Assembly (NCBI RefSeq): GCF_001544975.2
Contig: NZ_FCOG02000038.1
Location: 1-63,006 of the forward strand
Origin: Caballeronia arationis
GTDB lineage: Bacteria; Pseudomonadota; Gammaproteobacteria; Burkholderiales; Burkholderiaceae
DNA length: 63,006 nt
Direction: 5' to 3'
The position numbers and the translations under genes are program-made. The notes under the pieces were generated by a model, which did not search any database, was not told the origin of the DNA, and saw only the letters and a list, made by a program, of their open reading frames with translations. Below, in pieces: positions 35,918-46,600 of this stretch; positions within the stretch are counted from its first letter, which is position 1, and each line of letters starts with the position of its first letter.

Positions 35918-37234
35918 CTACGACCCGGGCTTCGCGAACAGCGTCACCTCGACGCGCCGGTTCCGCGCGCGGCCGGCTGGCGAATCGTTGGGGGCGACGG
36001 GATCGGCATCGCCCTTGCCCTCGGCTTTCAGGCGCGCGGGCGGGACCGTCGCCGCGAGCAGGTCGCGCACGTTCGCGGCGCGTTCCTGCGACAGTTCCCA
36101 GTTCGACGGAAAACGCGCCGAGCGGATCGGCCGGTCATCGGTGTGTCCGGTGACGAGCACGTTGCCCGGCACCGCGTTGAGGGCCGCCGCGATGCGCTCG
36201 ATGAGCGGCCTGACCGGCGCGGAGACTTCGGCGCTGCCGGGCCTGAAGACGTTGTCGCCGTGCAGCGTGACGACCGAGCGGTCCACGCGATCGTCGACCG
36301 CGACGAGGCCGTCGCGGATTTCCTGCGCGAGGAATTCGGCGAGACGTGGCTTCGCCGCCTGCGTGACGACGAGCGGCCGTTGCGCCCCCGCGCGAATCGA
36401 TGCGAGCGTGTCGAACGCGGGGTCGGACAGGCGGCCGAGCTGGAAGCTCATCGCGAGATAGGCCATTGCGAGCAACAGCAGCGCGAATGCGCCGACGACC
36501 CAGACGGGCAGCACGTCGGTCGTGCGCCGCCGCGCGGCGACCACGCCTTCCCAGTGCGGCGACAGCGCGCGTTCCGGCTCGCCGCGCTCCTTGCGGATCA
36601 GGTCGTGGAGCCGTGCGCGGATCGCGTCGAGCGTTTGCCTGCCTTGCGCCGCCACGCGATAGCGGCCTTCGAAGCCGAGCGCGAGCACCATGCTTGCCAG
36701 CTCCAGCAGGTGCAGATGCTGAGCAGGCTTTTGCGCGAGCCTCGCGAGCAGCTGAAATACCTTTTCGCCGCCCCATGCCTCGTTGTGGAACGTCACGAGC
36801 AGGCTTTGCCGCGCCCAGACTCCCGCGCCCCACGGCGTGCCCGAAGCGGCCTCGTCGAGCATCGTGCAGACGATGTAGCGGGCCGCCGTGACCTGCTCGG
36901 CCGCGACGCCGCTCACGCGTGCCTCCGACTCGAAGCGGCGCACGCCGGCCGCGAGCGAATCGCGCAGTGCGGCGGGGTCGGCGCAGGCGCTCATCGCGCG
37001 GATGCGTGGCGCAAGCTGCAGGAGCGGTGCGCACGCCGCCACCAGCGGATTGACCGTGCCGCCTCGTGTGAATGCGGCATCGAATGCACGTTGATCAGCG
37101 CCAGGCGCGGTCCCCGGCGCGAACGGCCCGTCCGTGCCGCCGCTGCTCCCGGCGCGGCGGCGCGCGCCGGGATTGGGCTTGATCATGGTCTGGTCGGATT
37201 CGAATCCGGCGAAAGGATCGTCGTCGTTCGTCAT
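35918..37234 (-). CDS. tssL: T6SS TssL (DotU) with C-terminal OmpA-like peptidoglycan-binding domain
   Basis: 438 residues. The DotU cytoplasmic domain (about 60-230) carries VNPLVAACAPLLQLAPRIR and RYIVCTMLDEAASGTPWG. One membrane helix at 241-263 is followed by a periplasmic OmpA/MotB domain (about 320-435) with NVLVTGHTDDRPI, SNWELSQERAANV and ARNRRVEVTLF, which anchors the complex to peptidoglycan. This extended TssL is one of the two known forms. It is 23 nt after tssK on the same strand. Confidence 0.96.
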   Translation of the reverse strand: MTNDDDPFAGFESDQTMIKPNPGARRRAGSSGGTDGPFAPGTAPGADQRAFDAAFTRGGTVNPLVAACAPLLQLAPRIRAMSACADPAALRDSLAAGVRRFESEARVSGVAAEQVTAARYIVCTMLDEAASGTPWGAGVWARQSLLVTFHNEAWGGEKVFQLLARLAQKPAQHLHLLELASMVLALGFEGRYRVAAQGRQTLDAIRARLHDLIRKERGEPERALSPHWEGVVAARRRTTDVLPVWVVGAFALLLLAMAYLAMSFQLGRLSDPAFDTLASIRAGAQRPLVVTQAAKPRLAEFLAQEIRDGLVAVDDRVDRSVVTLHGDNVFRPGSAEVSAPVRPLIERIAAALNAVPGNVLVTGHTDDRPIRSARFPSNWELSQERAANVRDLLAATVPPARLKAEGKGDADPVAPNDSPAGRARNRRVEVTLFAKPGS

Positions 37235-37257
37235 GGCACTTCCTGATCCCGATCACC

Positions 37258-38631
37258 TCAATGACGGATGGCCCAGAACTCCAGTTCGAGCGCGGGGAAC
37301 TCACCGGCGATGTACATCGCCAGGTTGCCGGTCTGCTCCAGTTCCTTCCACAGCTCGCCCCCGCGGTCCAGCTCGAAATAGGAGAAACCCGCGTGAAACG
37401 GAATCTGCCGCGGCGCGACCGGCATCGCGCGCAGACCGATGCCAGGCAGCGCAAGGTTCACGAGATCGCGCAGTTTTTCTGCAGGTGCGACCTTGACCTG
37501 CGTCGGGAAGCGCGTGCGCAACGTCTCGCCGGGCATCTGGGCGTTGGCGGCGAGCACGAAGCCCGCCGTGCGCAGGAGTTCGAGGTCGTTGATCATCGCC
37601 ACGCGCACGCCGGGCTTGCGGCTCTGCAACTCGATGGCGACCGCGTCCGGCTCGCGCACCTGGGCGAGCAGTTGCCGCACGTCGCGCATGAGCGGCTCGA
37701 ATGAGGTGGCCAGGTCGTCGTGGCGATAGGGCGGATACGCGAGCACGCGGCGGCGCTCGTCGAATGCCGCGAGATCGCCGGCGAGCGCGAGTGTCGTCTG
37801 GTACAGGCGCTCGGGATGCAGTAACGGCACGTTCAGCAGATGCGCGAACTGCGGCTCAAACCGGTTGAGCGTCTGCAGCAGCAGAAAGTCGGCGATCTCG
37901 GCGACGCCGCCGCGTCCCGGACTGGCGAGATGACTCGCGATCCGGTCCGCATGCTGATGCAGAAGTCCCGCCAGTTCCTGCGCGTAACCCAGTAGGCGCC
38001 TGTCTGCCAGCGCGTGGAGCATCGGCGGGATATAGCCCGCGTCGAGCAGCACGCGATTGTCCGCGCGCCGTTCGAGCACCCGCGCAATCCCGATGGTCGC
38101 GAACGCGTCGGTGGCGTCGCGCGCGAGCATGAGCCGCACGTTCGGCGCCCCGACCCGAATCTGCGCGACGCGGTCGGTGCTCGTCGTGACATCGACGACG
38201 GAGGTGTCGGTGGTGCGATAGCGCAGGCCGCCGGCGTGGCCGCGGCCCTGGCCGTTGAGCGATCCGTCGATCTGATCGCCCGCGCCGTCTGAATCGAACT
38301 CCTTCGCGCCGGCGCGCGCGAGCGGCAGCGCGAGCAGCACGATTTCGTCGCGCGTGCCCGCGGGAATGTCGAGCGGCAGCGGCGCGGGCGCGTCGTCGGG
38401 AAACGAGAACGCGGTGCCGTCGGGCAGCACGCCGAACGCGGACGCGAGCGCGATCTTGCCGAGCCCGAGCGCGATTTCGTCGAGCATGACGGTGGCGCAC
38501 CCCCACGGCCACGCTTCGGTCGCGCGCGCATGCGAGCTCACCAGATGCTCGATGAAGCGGTCGTGTTGCTGAAAATGCTGGGGTTCGAGGAACAGCCCCT
38601 CGGACCAGATCATGCGTTGGTGCCAGGTCAT
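37258..38631 (-). CDS. tssK: T6SS baseplate subunit TssK
   Basis: 457 residues. It begins TWHQRMIWSEGLFLEPQHFQQHDRF, the usual TssK N-terminus, and ends with a C-terminal domain that binds the TssL/TssM cytoplasmic parts. TssK trimers connect the baseplate (TssFGE, VgrG) to the membrane complex. ATG 38631 is chosen to match the family N-terminus; eleven extra codons upstream are not conserved-looking. It follows tssJ after 156 nt on the same strand. Confidence 0.96.
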   Translation of the reverse strand: MTWHQRMIWSEGLFLEPQHFQQHDRFIEHLVSSHARATEAWPWGCATVMLDEIALGLGKIALASAFGVLPDGTAFSFPDDAPAPLPLDIPAGTRDEIVLLALPLARAGAKEFDSDGAGDQIDGSLNGQGRGHAGGLRYRTTDTSVVDVTTSTDRVAQIRVGAPNVRLMLARDATDAFATIGIARVLERRADNRVLLDAGYIPPMLHALADRRLLGYAQELAGLLHQHADRIASHLASPGRGGVAEIADFLLLQTLNRFEPQFAHLLNVPLLHPERLYQTTLALAGDLAAFDERRRVLAYPPYRHDDLATSFEPLMRDVRQLLAQVREPDAVAIELQSRKPGVRVAMINDLELLRTAGFVLAANAQMPGETLRTRFPTQVKVAPAEKLRDLVNLALPGIGLRAMPVAPRQIPFHAGFSYFELDRGGELWKELEQTGNLAMYIAGEFPALELEFWAIRH

Positions 38632-38787
38632 GGTGGCTCGTATCCGCTCTCTTGGGTTCGACACCGCGCCGCACGCGCTTCGCCGACGCCGGCCGTTCCG
38701 TCAGCGCCCGGCGGCTAGTCGACCCGGACGCTGCGCTTCAAAAACGAACGAGCGATACGAATTTGGAACTCGGCGGTGCGCACCCGC

Positions 38788-39351
38788 TTACTTGGCTGCC
38801 TTCGACGCCGGCGCGCTCGCGCGTTGTGCGGCGATCGAGACATCGGCCGCGTCGATGCGCACGTCGAGCACGGTCGTCTGGTTTGGCGGCACAGGCGCGG
38901 TTGCGCGCCAGCGGGAGCGCTCGATATCGCGATACGCGGCCACGACCGCGACGAATTTCGTGCCCGGCTGCACGACCTGTTCGACGCTGCGGCTGTCGCC
39001 GGGCTTGAGCAGGAACTCGTTCTTCGCGTTGAGATCGCCGCCGAGCGTCGCCTGATCCTTTCCGTAGAGGGTGAAGAAGTCGGCGCTGTCGAAGGCGGCG
39101 GTCGTCTTCAGTTCGTACACGCGCACGACGACGGGCGACGGCCGGCCCTTTTGATCGGGATTGGCCTTGTCGAGCGCGCTCACGTTGATCCGCACGACCG
39201 TCGGCGGCGGGGGCGGTGGCGCGGACTTGCAGGCCGCGAGCACGAGCGCGCACAGGCAGAGCACGCGCGCCGCGTTGGGCGCGCCCCGGCGCGCAAGCCG
39301 CGCGAAGCGCGCAGGACCTGCGCTGCCTGCGATCGAATCGTTGTTTCGCAT
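38788..39351 (-). CDS. tssJ: T6SS outer-membrane lipoprotein TssJ
   Basis: 187 residues. A long n-region and hydrophobic core end in the lipobox LVLAAC (Cys near residue 41), so it is lipidated. The beta-sandwich follows: VVRINVSALDKANPDQKGRPSPVVVRVYELK, the TssJ signature. A low-complexity Pro tract lies just after the lipidated Cys. It caps the TssLM complex at the outer membrane and is first in the left T6SS block. Divergent from the CHAT-protease gene. Confidence 0.93.
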   Translation of the reverse strand: MRNNDSIAGSAGPARFARLARRGAPNAARVLCLCALVLAACKSAPPPPPPTVVRINVSALDKANPDQKGRPSPVVVRVYELKTTAAFDSADFFTLYGKDQATLGGDLNAKNEFLLKPGDSRSVEQVVQPGTKFVAVVAAYRDIERSRWRATAPVPPNQTTVLDVRIDAADVSIAAQRASAPASKAAK

Positions 39352-39501
39352 GATTGGTCTGCGTCTCTCCCGACACAGCAGCAGACGAACGATCCCGGCG
39401 CGCTTTTCAAATCCGGCGTGATGTTTCGTCTATTCGTGGCACCGCGGCGCCAGCTTGCCGCTCGCGCTGGTGCGCGGCTACGGTCTTCGAGGAGCGCATT
39501 C
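39352..39501. promoter_or_regulatory. Divergent promoter region tssJ / CHAT-tpsBA
   Basis: 150 nt that must hold promoters for the left T6SS block (minus) and the CHAT-TPS block (plus). No sigma-54 (TGGC-N8-TGC) site or strong -10/-35 pair is evident. A possible upstream ATG for the CHAT gene lies at 39421, in frame but without a ribosome-binding site. Confidence 0.35.
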
Positions 39502-41757
39502 GTGAAACCGATCGGGCAGATCGCGTCGGTCCGTGTGGTGGCCGACGGCAGCACGGCCAGGCGGGTTGGCCTCACGTTCGTGCTGCTTGTGGTACTCGCG
39601 TTCGCGTTCGCCGCACCTCGCGTCGATGCGCAGGGCACGCAAAAGAAGACCCCGCAGGCCGCGAAAACCACTCAGACCACGCCAGCGCCACCGAGCCCGC
39701 CACGTGTTTCGGCGCCGCCGGACGCGCCGCTCACCCCTGCCGCCCGGGATGCCGAAGCCCGCGTGCGCGATGCCGAGACCATCGCCACGCTGTCGCAGGA
39801 AGGGCGGCTCCTGCTCGCGCGCGACCAGGTCAAGCTCGATGGCTATGCGTACTGCAGCATGTCGGTGGCCGCCGCCGAGCGCGGCGATTTCCGCGACAGT
39901 ATCGAAGCGGCGTCGCGTGCGCTCGTCGTCGCGCGGCAGACGGACAACGCGAACCTCGCCGCGCTGTCGCGCCGGGATCTGGCGATCGCCTACAGCTATG
40001 CCGGCGATCTGGGCGATGCCGAACAGTACGCGAAAGAAGCCATCGCCGCCGGCGCGAAGAATCCCGAGCAGGTGCTCGCCCCCGCGCACAAGGTGCTCGG
40101 CGATATCGCGGCCCGGCGCGGCGATCCGGCGGCGGCGCTCACGGAATACCGGATAGCGCTGGAGAGCGCCTCGGCGCGTTATCGCCCGATGGTGCTCCTG
40201 TCGATCACCAATGCGCAGATCGCAACCGGCGACGCAGCAGGCGCGCGCGCGACCTTCGAGCAAACGAGCGGCGTCAAGGAAACCTTGCTGGCGCCGCTCA
40301 GGAAGCGCATCGAAGGCAATCTTCTGCTCGCGGAACACAAGCCGCAGGAGGCGCTCGCCGCCTTCGCCGCGAGCGCGACGACGGGCGGCTCCGACGCGAG
40401 CTACGACAGTCTGTGGGCGCACGAAGGCATGGGGCGCGCGTATCTCGCGCTCGGCCAGCGCCGGCAGGCGCGCGACGCGTGGCTCGCCGCACTCGACGAT
40501 TCGGAAAAGATCCGCGCGCGCTTTCGCAGCGAAGAGTTCAAGACGGGGCTGTTCTCCGATACGCAGACGGTTTTCGAGGAGACGATTGCGCTCGTCGTCG
40601 AAGATGGCGACTATCCGCTCGCGTGGACGCTCTCCGAGAAAAGCCGCAGCCGCGCGCTGCTCGATGTCGTGCGCAACCGGCTCGCGGCCAACGTCGACGA
40701 AGCTCAGCTGAACGGCCGCACGCTGTCACTCGATGACGTGCGCGGCACGCTCAGGCCCGGCGAGGCGATCGTCGAATATCACGGCCTTCCGGACAGGATG
40801 ATCGCGTGGGTCGTGCGCCCGGACGGCATCCAGGGCTTCACGCTGCCGATCGCACGCAAGGACATGACGCTCGCCGTCGGCGATTTTCGCAATGCGATCA
40901 TCCGGGGGCGTCCGCAAGCGCTCACCTATGGAACAAAGCTCGACGCGCTGCTCATCCAGCCGCTCGGCGTGCGTCCCGGCGAGCGGCTCATCATCGTGCC
41001 GAATGGCGCGCTGCACTACATGCCGTTTCAGGCGCTCAGGAATGCGCAGGGCTTCCTGATCCAGCGGCACGCGCTCGCGCTCGCGCCTTCTGCGAGCGTC
41101 GCGGTGCAGCTCGTGCGCCGCCAGCAGCGCATTGCGAGCAATCTCGTCGCGTTCGGCAATCCGCGCATCGCGCCGGAATTCGACCTGCCGGGCGCCGAGG
41201 CCGAAGTCCGCGCGATCGGGCCGTTGTTCGCACAGCACGAGGCCTTCGTGCAGAGCGATGTCACGCGCAAGACCTTCAGCGACAACGCGCCTGCGGGCCG
41301 GATCGTCCACGTGGCGACGCACGCACAGGCGGATACCGTCGATCCGCTGCATTCGCGCGTACTGCTCGCGCCCGCGAAGCAGCCTGCCGATGGCCCGGAC
41401 CCGATGCTCGCGCAGGACATCTACAACCTCAAGCTGGATTCGGTGGCGCTCGTCACACTGTCCGCGTGCGAGACGGCGCTCGGGCGCATCGAGCGCGGCG
41501 ACGAGATCATGGGTTTCACTCGCGCGTTCTTCTATGCGGGCGCGTCGGCGTTGCTCGTGTCGATGTGGCCCGTCGCCGACGATTCGACCTCGCTCACCAT
41601 GCGCACGTTCTACGGCTCGCTCACCAAGGGCGAAGAGGCGATCGACGCCATGCGCGACGCGCAGCTCGCCGTGCTTGCCGACAGCAGGTTCGCCCATCCG
41701 TTCTACTGGGCGCCGTTCGACCTGATGGGCAACTGGCGGCTCTCGATCGCCCACTGA
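39502..41757 (+). CDS. Secreted TPR-CHAT domain protease (caspase-like)
   Basis: 751 residues. GTG 39502 with GAGGAG 7 nt upstream opens a signal peptide (core about 22-38, cleavage near VDA-Q at 43); an in-frame ATG at 39421 would add 27 residues. Residues about 80-390 look like TPR helices (AYSYAGDLGDAEQYAKEAI, RAYLALGQRRQARDAWLAAL). The CHAT protease domain fills about 440-750, with catalytic His607 in IVHVATHAQ and Cys656 in LSACETALG, both intact. CHAT proteases are clan CD peptidases (separase and caspase relatives). The tpsB and tpsA genes follow, suggesting TpsA or a partner is its substrate in the periplasm or at the surface. Confidence 0.9.
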   Translation: MKPIGQIASVRVVADGSTARRVGLTFVLLVVLAFAFAAPRVDAQGTQKKTPQAAKTTQTTPAPPSPPRVSAPPDAPLTPAARDAEARVRDAETIATLSQEGRLLLARDQVKLDGYAYCSMSVAAAERGDFRDSIEAASRALVVARQTDNANLAALSRRDLAIAYSYAGDLGDAEQYAKEAIAAGAKNPEQVLAPAHKVLGDIAARRGDPAAALTEYRIALESASARYRPMVLLSITNAQIATGDAAGARATFEQTSGVKETLLAPLRKRIEGNLLLAEHKPQEALAAFAASATTGGSDASYDSLWAHEGMGRAYLALGQRRQARDAWLAALDDSEKIRARFRSEEFKTGLFSDTQTVFEETIALVVEDGDYPLAWTLSEKSRSRALLDVVRNRLAANVDEAQLNGRTLSLDDVRGTLRPGEAIVEYHGLPDRMIAWVVRPDGIQGFTLPIARKDMTLAVGDFRNAIIRGRPQALTYGTKLDALLIQPLGVRPGERLIIVPNGALHYMPFQALRNAQGFLIQRHALALAPSASVAVQLVRRQQRIASNLVAFGNPRIAPEFDLPGAEAEVRAIGPLFAQHEAFVQSDVTRKTFSDNAPAGRIVHVATHAQADTVDPLHSRVLLAPAKQPADGPDPMLAQDIYNLKLDSVALVTLSACETALGRIERGDEIMGFTRAFFYAGASALLVSMWPVADDSTSLTMRTFYGSLTKGEEAIDAMRDAQLAVLADSRFAHPFYWAPFDLMGNWRLSIAH

Positions 41758-41826
41758 ACGCCGGACCATCGTGCCCGGTGCCGTCCCGGCGTCACCCTTT
41801 GCGCCGGCCCCGATGAGGATGCTGCA

Positions 41827-43626
41827 GTGAACGACGCCATGAAAACCGAACTCATCGCATCGCGCCCGGACGAACGCCCGGGTACGCGTCCAGGTGCGCG
41901 CGCGCGCTCGCACCGCGGGCGAAGTTTCGCGCGCGCGGCGGGCCTGGCCGGAGCGGGCATTGCGTGCGCGAGCGCGCTGACGGCATGGGCGCAGCAAGTG
42001 CCGCTTCCGGGCACGCAGCAGTTACCGAGCGCCGGCACGCTGCTCAATGAACAGCAGCGCCCGTCGCCTGCCGCGGCGCCGCCCGGAGGCGCGGCCGTGC
42101 TGCCCACGCCGCCCGCCGCGCCACCCGCCGTGCCCGAAGGCAAAAAGTTCACGTTGAAGAGCATCCGTCTTGCGGGTAACGAGACCTTGCCGTCCGACAT
42201 GCTGCTCGCGCTCGTCTCCGACAGGATCGGTCAGGAGGTGTCGATCGGCGATCTCAATGCGATGGGCACGGTCATCGCACAGGCGTATCGCGATCGCGGC
42301 TACCCGCTTGCGCAGGTCGTGATCCCCCCGCAGGACGTGACCAACGGCGATGTCACCTTCACCGTGCTCGAAGGCAAGATCGGCGCGGTGCGGCTGACCA
42401 TTGTGCCCGGCGCGCCGATCAAGGAATCGCTCGTGCGCGCGCGGCTTGCCGCGATCGAACCCGGCAAGCCGCTCAAGCAAGGCGAACTGGAGCGCACGAT
42501 GCTGCTCCTGTCCGACCTGCCCGGCATTCGCGTGACCTCGGCGCTGGAACTGGGCAGCGCGCCCGGCACCGTCGACCTGAGCGTGACCGTCGAGCCCACG
42601 CGCCGCTGGGATTTCGCCCTCGCCACCGACAACTACGGCGCCGCCTCCGCCGGACGCTGGCGACTGGGCGCGGTGGGGCGGCTCGCGTCGCCGTTCGGTA
42701 TCGGCGACAACCTCGACGTGAACCTGCTCGCCGCCGAGCGCGCCGATACGCTGTACGGGCGCATCGGCTACGACGCACCGGTCGACGCGAACGGCACGCG
42801 CGTGGGGGTTGCGTATTCACATCTGTACTACTACCTCGGGCAGGATTTCTCGTCGCTGCATGCGCACGGCGATGCCGACGTCGTGACCGCCTCGGTCTCG
42901 CATCCGCTCATCCGCTCGCGCAGCCAGAACCTGCTCTTGCGCGGCGCGCTGGAATACAGGGCACTGACCGACAAGATCGACAGCGTCAACTTTGACAATC
43001 CGCAAAAGCTCTATGTCGCGAGCGTCGGGCTGTCGTACGAGAGCCGCGACGGCTTTCTCGGCGGCGGCTTCAACAGCGCGGACATCCAGCTGGCGTTCGC
43101 GCATCTGAACATCGACTCGTCGCTTGCCGAGCAGATCGACCAGAGCCCGTTCGGGCGCAACACGCAAGGCAACAGCGTGCGCCTGACGATGCAGGCGAAC
43201 CGCCTCAACGCCATCACGCAGAAGGTCAGCGTGTTCGTCGGCGTGTCGGGGCAGTGGGCCAACCAGAACCTCGACAGCTCGTCGCGCATCACGCTCGGCG
43301 GCCCGCATGCGGTGCGCGCCTATTCGCCGTCGGAGGCGGTCGTCGACGAAGGGCTCATCGCGACGGCCGCGTTCCGTTATGCGGTGATGCCGACGCTCAC
43401 GCTGTCCGCGTTCTTCGATATCGGCGTCGGGCGCTACAACGCTCGCCCGATTCCCGAGCAGGGCGCCAACACCGTGACGCGCAGCGGGCCGGGGCTCGGG
43501 CTGTTCTGGAACGGGCCGTACGGCATCAGCGTGGATGCGAGCATGGCCTGGCGCACGACCCGCGCCGACACGACCGGCGACGACAAGCTGCCGCGCGTGT
43601 ATGTGCAGGTGTCGAAGTCGTTCTAG
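41827..43626 (+). CDS. TpsB-family two-partner secretion outer-membrane transporter (ShlB/FhaC/HecB)
   Basis: 599 residues. GTG 41827 with GAGGAT 6 nt before it is preferred; ATG 41839 is also possible. The extended signal peptide ends near TAWA-QQ (55). A Pro/Ala linker leads to two POTRA domains (about 107-180 FTLKSIRLAGNETLP; 186-260 KIGAVRLTIV) and a 16-strand barrel (about 265-599) ending in a C-terminal Phe. The lid-loop motif reads VRAYSPSEA instead of the classical VRGY. It exports the adjacent TpsA. It sits 69 nt after the CHAT gene and 31 nt before tpsA. Confidence 0.94.
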   Translation: MNDAMKTELIASRPDERPGTRPGARARSHRGRSFARAAGLAGAGIACASALTAWAQQVPLPGTQQLPSAGTLLNEQQRPSPAAAPPGGAAVLPTPPAAPPAVPEGKKFTLKSIRLAGNETLPSDMLLALVSDRIGQEVSIGDLNAMGTVIAQAYRDRGYPLAQVVIPPQDVTNGDVTFTVLEGKIGAVRLTIVPGAPIKESLVRARLAAIEPGKPLKQGELERTMLLLSDLPGIRVTSALELGSAPGTVDLSVTVEPTRRWDFALATDNYGAASAGRWRLGAVGRLASPFGIGDNLDVNLLAAERADTLYGRIGYDAPVDANGTRVGVAYSHLYYYLGQDFSSLHAHGDADVVTASVSHPLIRSRSQNLLLRGALEYRALTDKIDSVNFDNPQKLYVASVGLSYESRDGFLGGGFNSADIQLAFAHLNIDSSLAEQIDQSPFGRNTQGNSVRLTMQANRLNAITQKVSVFVGVSGQWANQNLDSSSRITLGGPHAVRAYSPSEAVVDEGLIATAAFRYAVMPTLTLSAFFDIGVGRYNARPIPEQGANTVTRSGPGLGLFWNGPYGISVDASMAWRTTRADTTGDDKLPRVYVQVSKSF

Positions 43627-43657
43627 CGGCAGGAAAACGGTAAAACAGGAGTTCGAC

Positions 43658-46600
43658 ATGAGCGACATTACCTGCCTTCGGACCCGCAAGCATCGCCGGG
43701 CATGGGAGCGTGCGATCAGGCGCCTCGCCAGGCGCGCGGCGCGTCATGCGGGCGTGGCCGTCGTGCCGTCGCTGTTGCCGTTGATCGCACTCCTCGTCGC
43801 GCCGCCTGCACTTGCACTGCCGCTCGGCGGGCAGGTCGCGAGCGGCAACGTGACCATCGGCGCGCCCGCCCCGAACACGATGGCGATCACGCAAGGCTCG
43901 CCAAAGGGCATCGTCAACTGGAACTCGTTTTCGATCGGCGCGAACGAGACGGTGAACATCGCGCAACCTTCTGCGCAGGCGGTGCTGCTCAACCGCGTCG
44001 TGGGCAGCCAGGCAAGCACGATCGCAGGGCGGATGAACGCCAACGGACAGGTGTTTCTCGTCAATCCGGCGGGCGTGCTGTTTGCGCGCGGCGCGTCGAT
44101 CAACGTGGGGTCGCTCGTCGCATCGACGCTCGGGATCTCGGACAGCGATTTTCTTGCCGGCCGGTATCGCTTCGCGGGCGCGTCGCCGCAGGCGGGCGGG
44201 CGGGTGGTCAATCAAGGCTCGATCACGGCCGGCGAGCGCGGCACGGTCGCGCTGCTCGGTGCGCAGGTGGACAACAGCGGCACGGTGAGCGCAAAGCTTG
44301 GCACCGTCGCGATGGGCGCGGGCAGTGACATCACGCTCGACTTCGCCGGTGACGGCCTCACCATGCTGAAGGTCAACGGCGCGGCGGCACAGGCGCTCGC
44401 GAGCAACTCCGGCATGCTGGCGGCGGACGGCGGGCAGGTGCTGATGTCGGTGCAGACCGCTGACGCGCTCGCCGCTACCGTGCTGAACCAGACGGGCACG
44501 GTGCGCGCGCAGAGCGTCGCGGAGCGCAACGGGCGCATCGTGCTCGACGGCGGAGCGGCGGGTGTCACCGAAGTCGCCGGCAGCATCGATGCGACGGGCG
44601 GCGCGGGACTTTCGGGCGGGCGCATCGACGTGACGGGATATCACGTCGCGGTGAACGACGGCGCGCGCATCGATACCAGCGGTATGCAGGGCGGCGGGCG
44701 CGTGCGCGTGGGCGGCGGAGCGGCGGGCAAGGAGGCCGACATCCATAACGCCGATGCGGTGTGGATGGGGCCGGGCGCGCAGGTGAGCGCGGATGGACTC
44801 GTCAGCGGCAACGGCGGGCATATCTTCATCTACGGGACGAACGCGGCGCGCGTGTACGGGATCCTGACGGCGAGAGGCGGTGCGCAAAGCGGTAACGGCG
44901 GGTTGATCGAGACGTCGGCGCGGTTTCTGGACGTGGCGGGGGCGGACGTCGATGCGTCGGCGCTGCATGGGGTGGGGGGGACGTGGGTGCTGGATCCGCA
45001 CGATGTCACCATCACGGCTTCGAATATCGATAACGGGGGCGGCCCGAACTTCATCGCAACCCAGGATAGTTCGATTATCCCGGCAGGCACCATCAGCGCC
45101 CGCCTGAGCGAAGGCACGTCGGTCATCGTCAGTACCGGTGCTGATGGAACGCAGCCCGGCGACATCCGGGTACAGGGCCTGATAGACAAGGACGCGGGCG
45201 GCGCCGCCACGCTCACGCTGGAAGCCGCGCATTCGATTTTCGTGGACGCAACGGCTCAGGGCAGCGGCGCTGCATCGATCATTTCGGAGTCGATCAACGC
45301 CACGCCCGGCGGACCGCTCAACGTCGTGCTGCGAGCGAATACCGCCAATAGCAACGACGGCACGGCGGTCATCCTGTTGCGCGGACCGGTCGCCGGGAGC
45401 CTGTCCGTGCTGAGCAATGGCGGCGATGTTTCGATCGGCCAGCCGGCGGTCAACGGCGGTACGCCGCGCGTCGAAATCAGCAACGCAACCATCGACACGC
45501 GCACGCGCCACGTAACGGCCGCACCGGACTCGGATCCCGTCCTCACGATCGGCGTGAATGCGCCGAGCGGCGCGATTACGATCAATGGCCAGGCGCCGGT
45601 GGATGTGATCGGCGGTGTTGCGGGCCTTGGCAACGGCGTGGACATCAGTAACGGCTCCACGCTTCAGACGACCACCGGCCCGATCACCATCACCGGCGAC
45701 GGCGTGACGAGCGGCGTGTCGGTGGGGGCCTCCGATATCACGACGACTGCGGGCAACGTCTCGCTCACTGGCACGTCGTCGACGGGCATCGGGGTCGACA
45801 TGGATTCAGCGACGCTCCTGTCGACTGCCGGCGCGATCACGGTGACGGGCAGCGGCGGCGCGGGCGGCGTGTTAGCCCAGCTTGGCAGCATGACGGCGGA
45901 CGCGGGCAATATCATGGTCGACGGCACCGCGCTTGCGTCCGGCACAGTCTCGCGCGCCGACGGCGTCAGTCTCTTCGCCGAGCCGATCAGCACGTCGGGT
46001 AGCATCTTCTTGCGCGGCTCGGCGGCCTCGCAGGGACCGATGGGCGCTGGCGTGACGATCTCGGCGGCGGGCGAGGGCACCTTCGTCCTGACGTCCGGCC
46101 TGCCGGGCATTCGTGTCTACGGCAGCGGCAACGGCTACGAGGGCGTGTCGACCAGCGCCAGCTCTGGTTCGGACACCGGACCCTCTGTCTTCTTCACCTC
46201 GCCGAACCCTGTCGCGCCGGGGCCGATCGACATTCGCGGCGTGACCAACGGTGTGCTCATCACCGGCTCGAATAACGACGCGGGCTACCACGCCGGCGTC
46301 AGGCTCGCCAATGCGAGCCTCAACGGCTCGAACATCACGCTGGCCGGCTCGATCTCCGGCAGCGCGACGCCAGTGGAGCAGAACGGCCTGCAGATCGTGG
46401 ACTCCACCGTCGGGACGCCCCAGACGAGCTCGCTCACACTGCGCGCATCGAACACCGGCGAGAGGACATCTTCCATTTCGATCGACGCTGCCTCCGATAT
46501 GGAGGTTCCGCGCGGCACGCTCGTCCTCGTGCCGGGAAGCGTCTCTCCGACCAGTTTCGCTATTGCCGCGGACGACACCGCGCCGATCAGCATCGGCGTG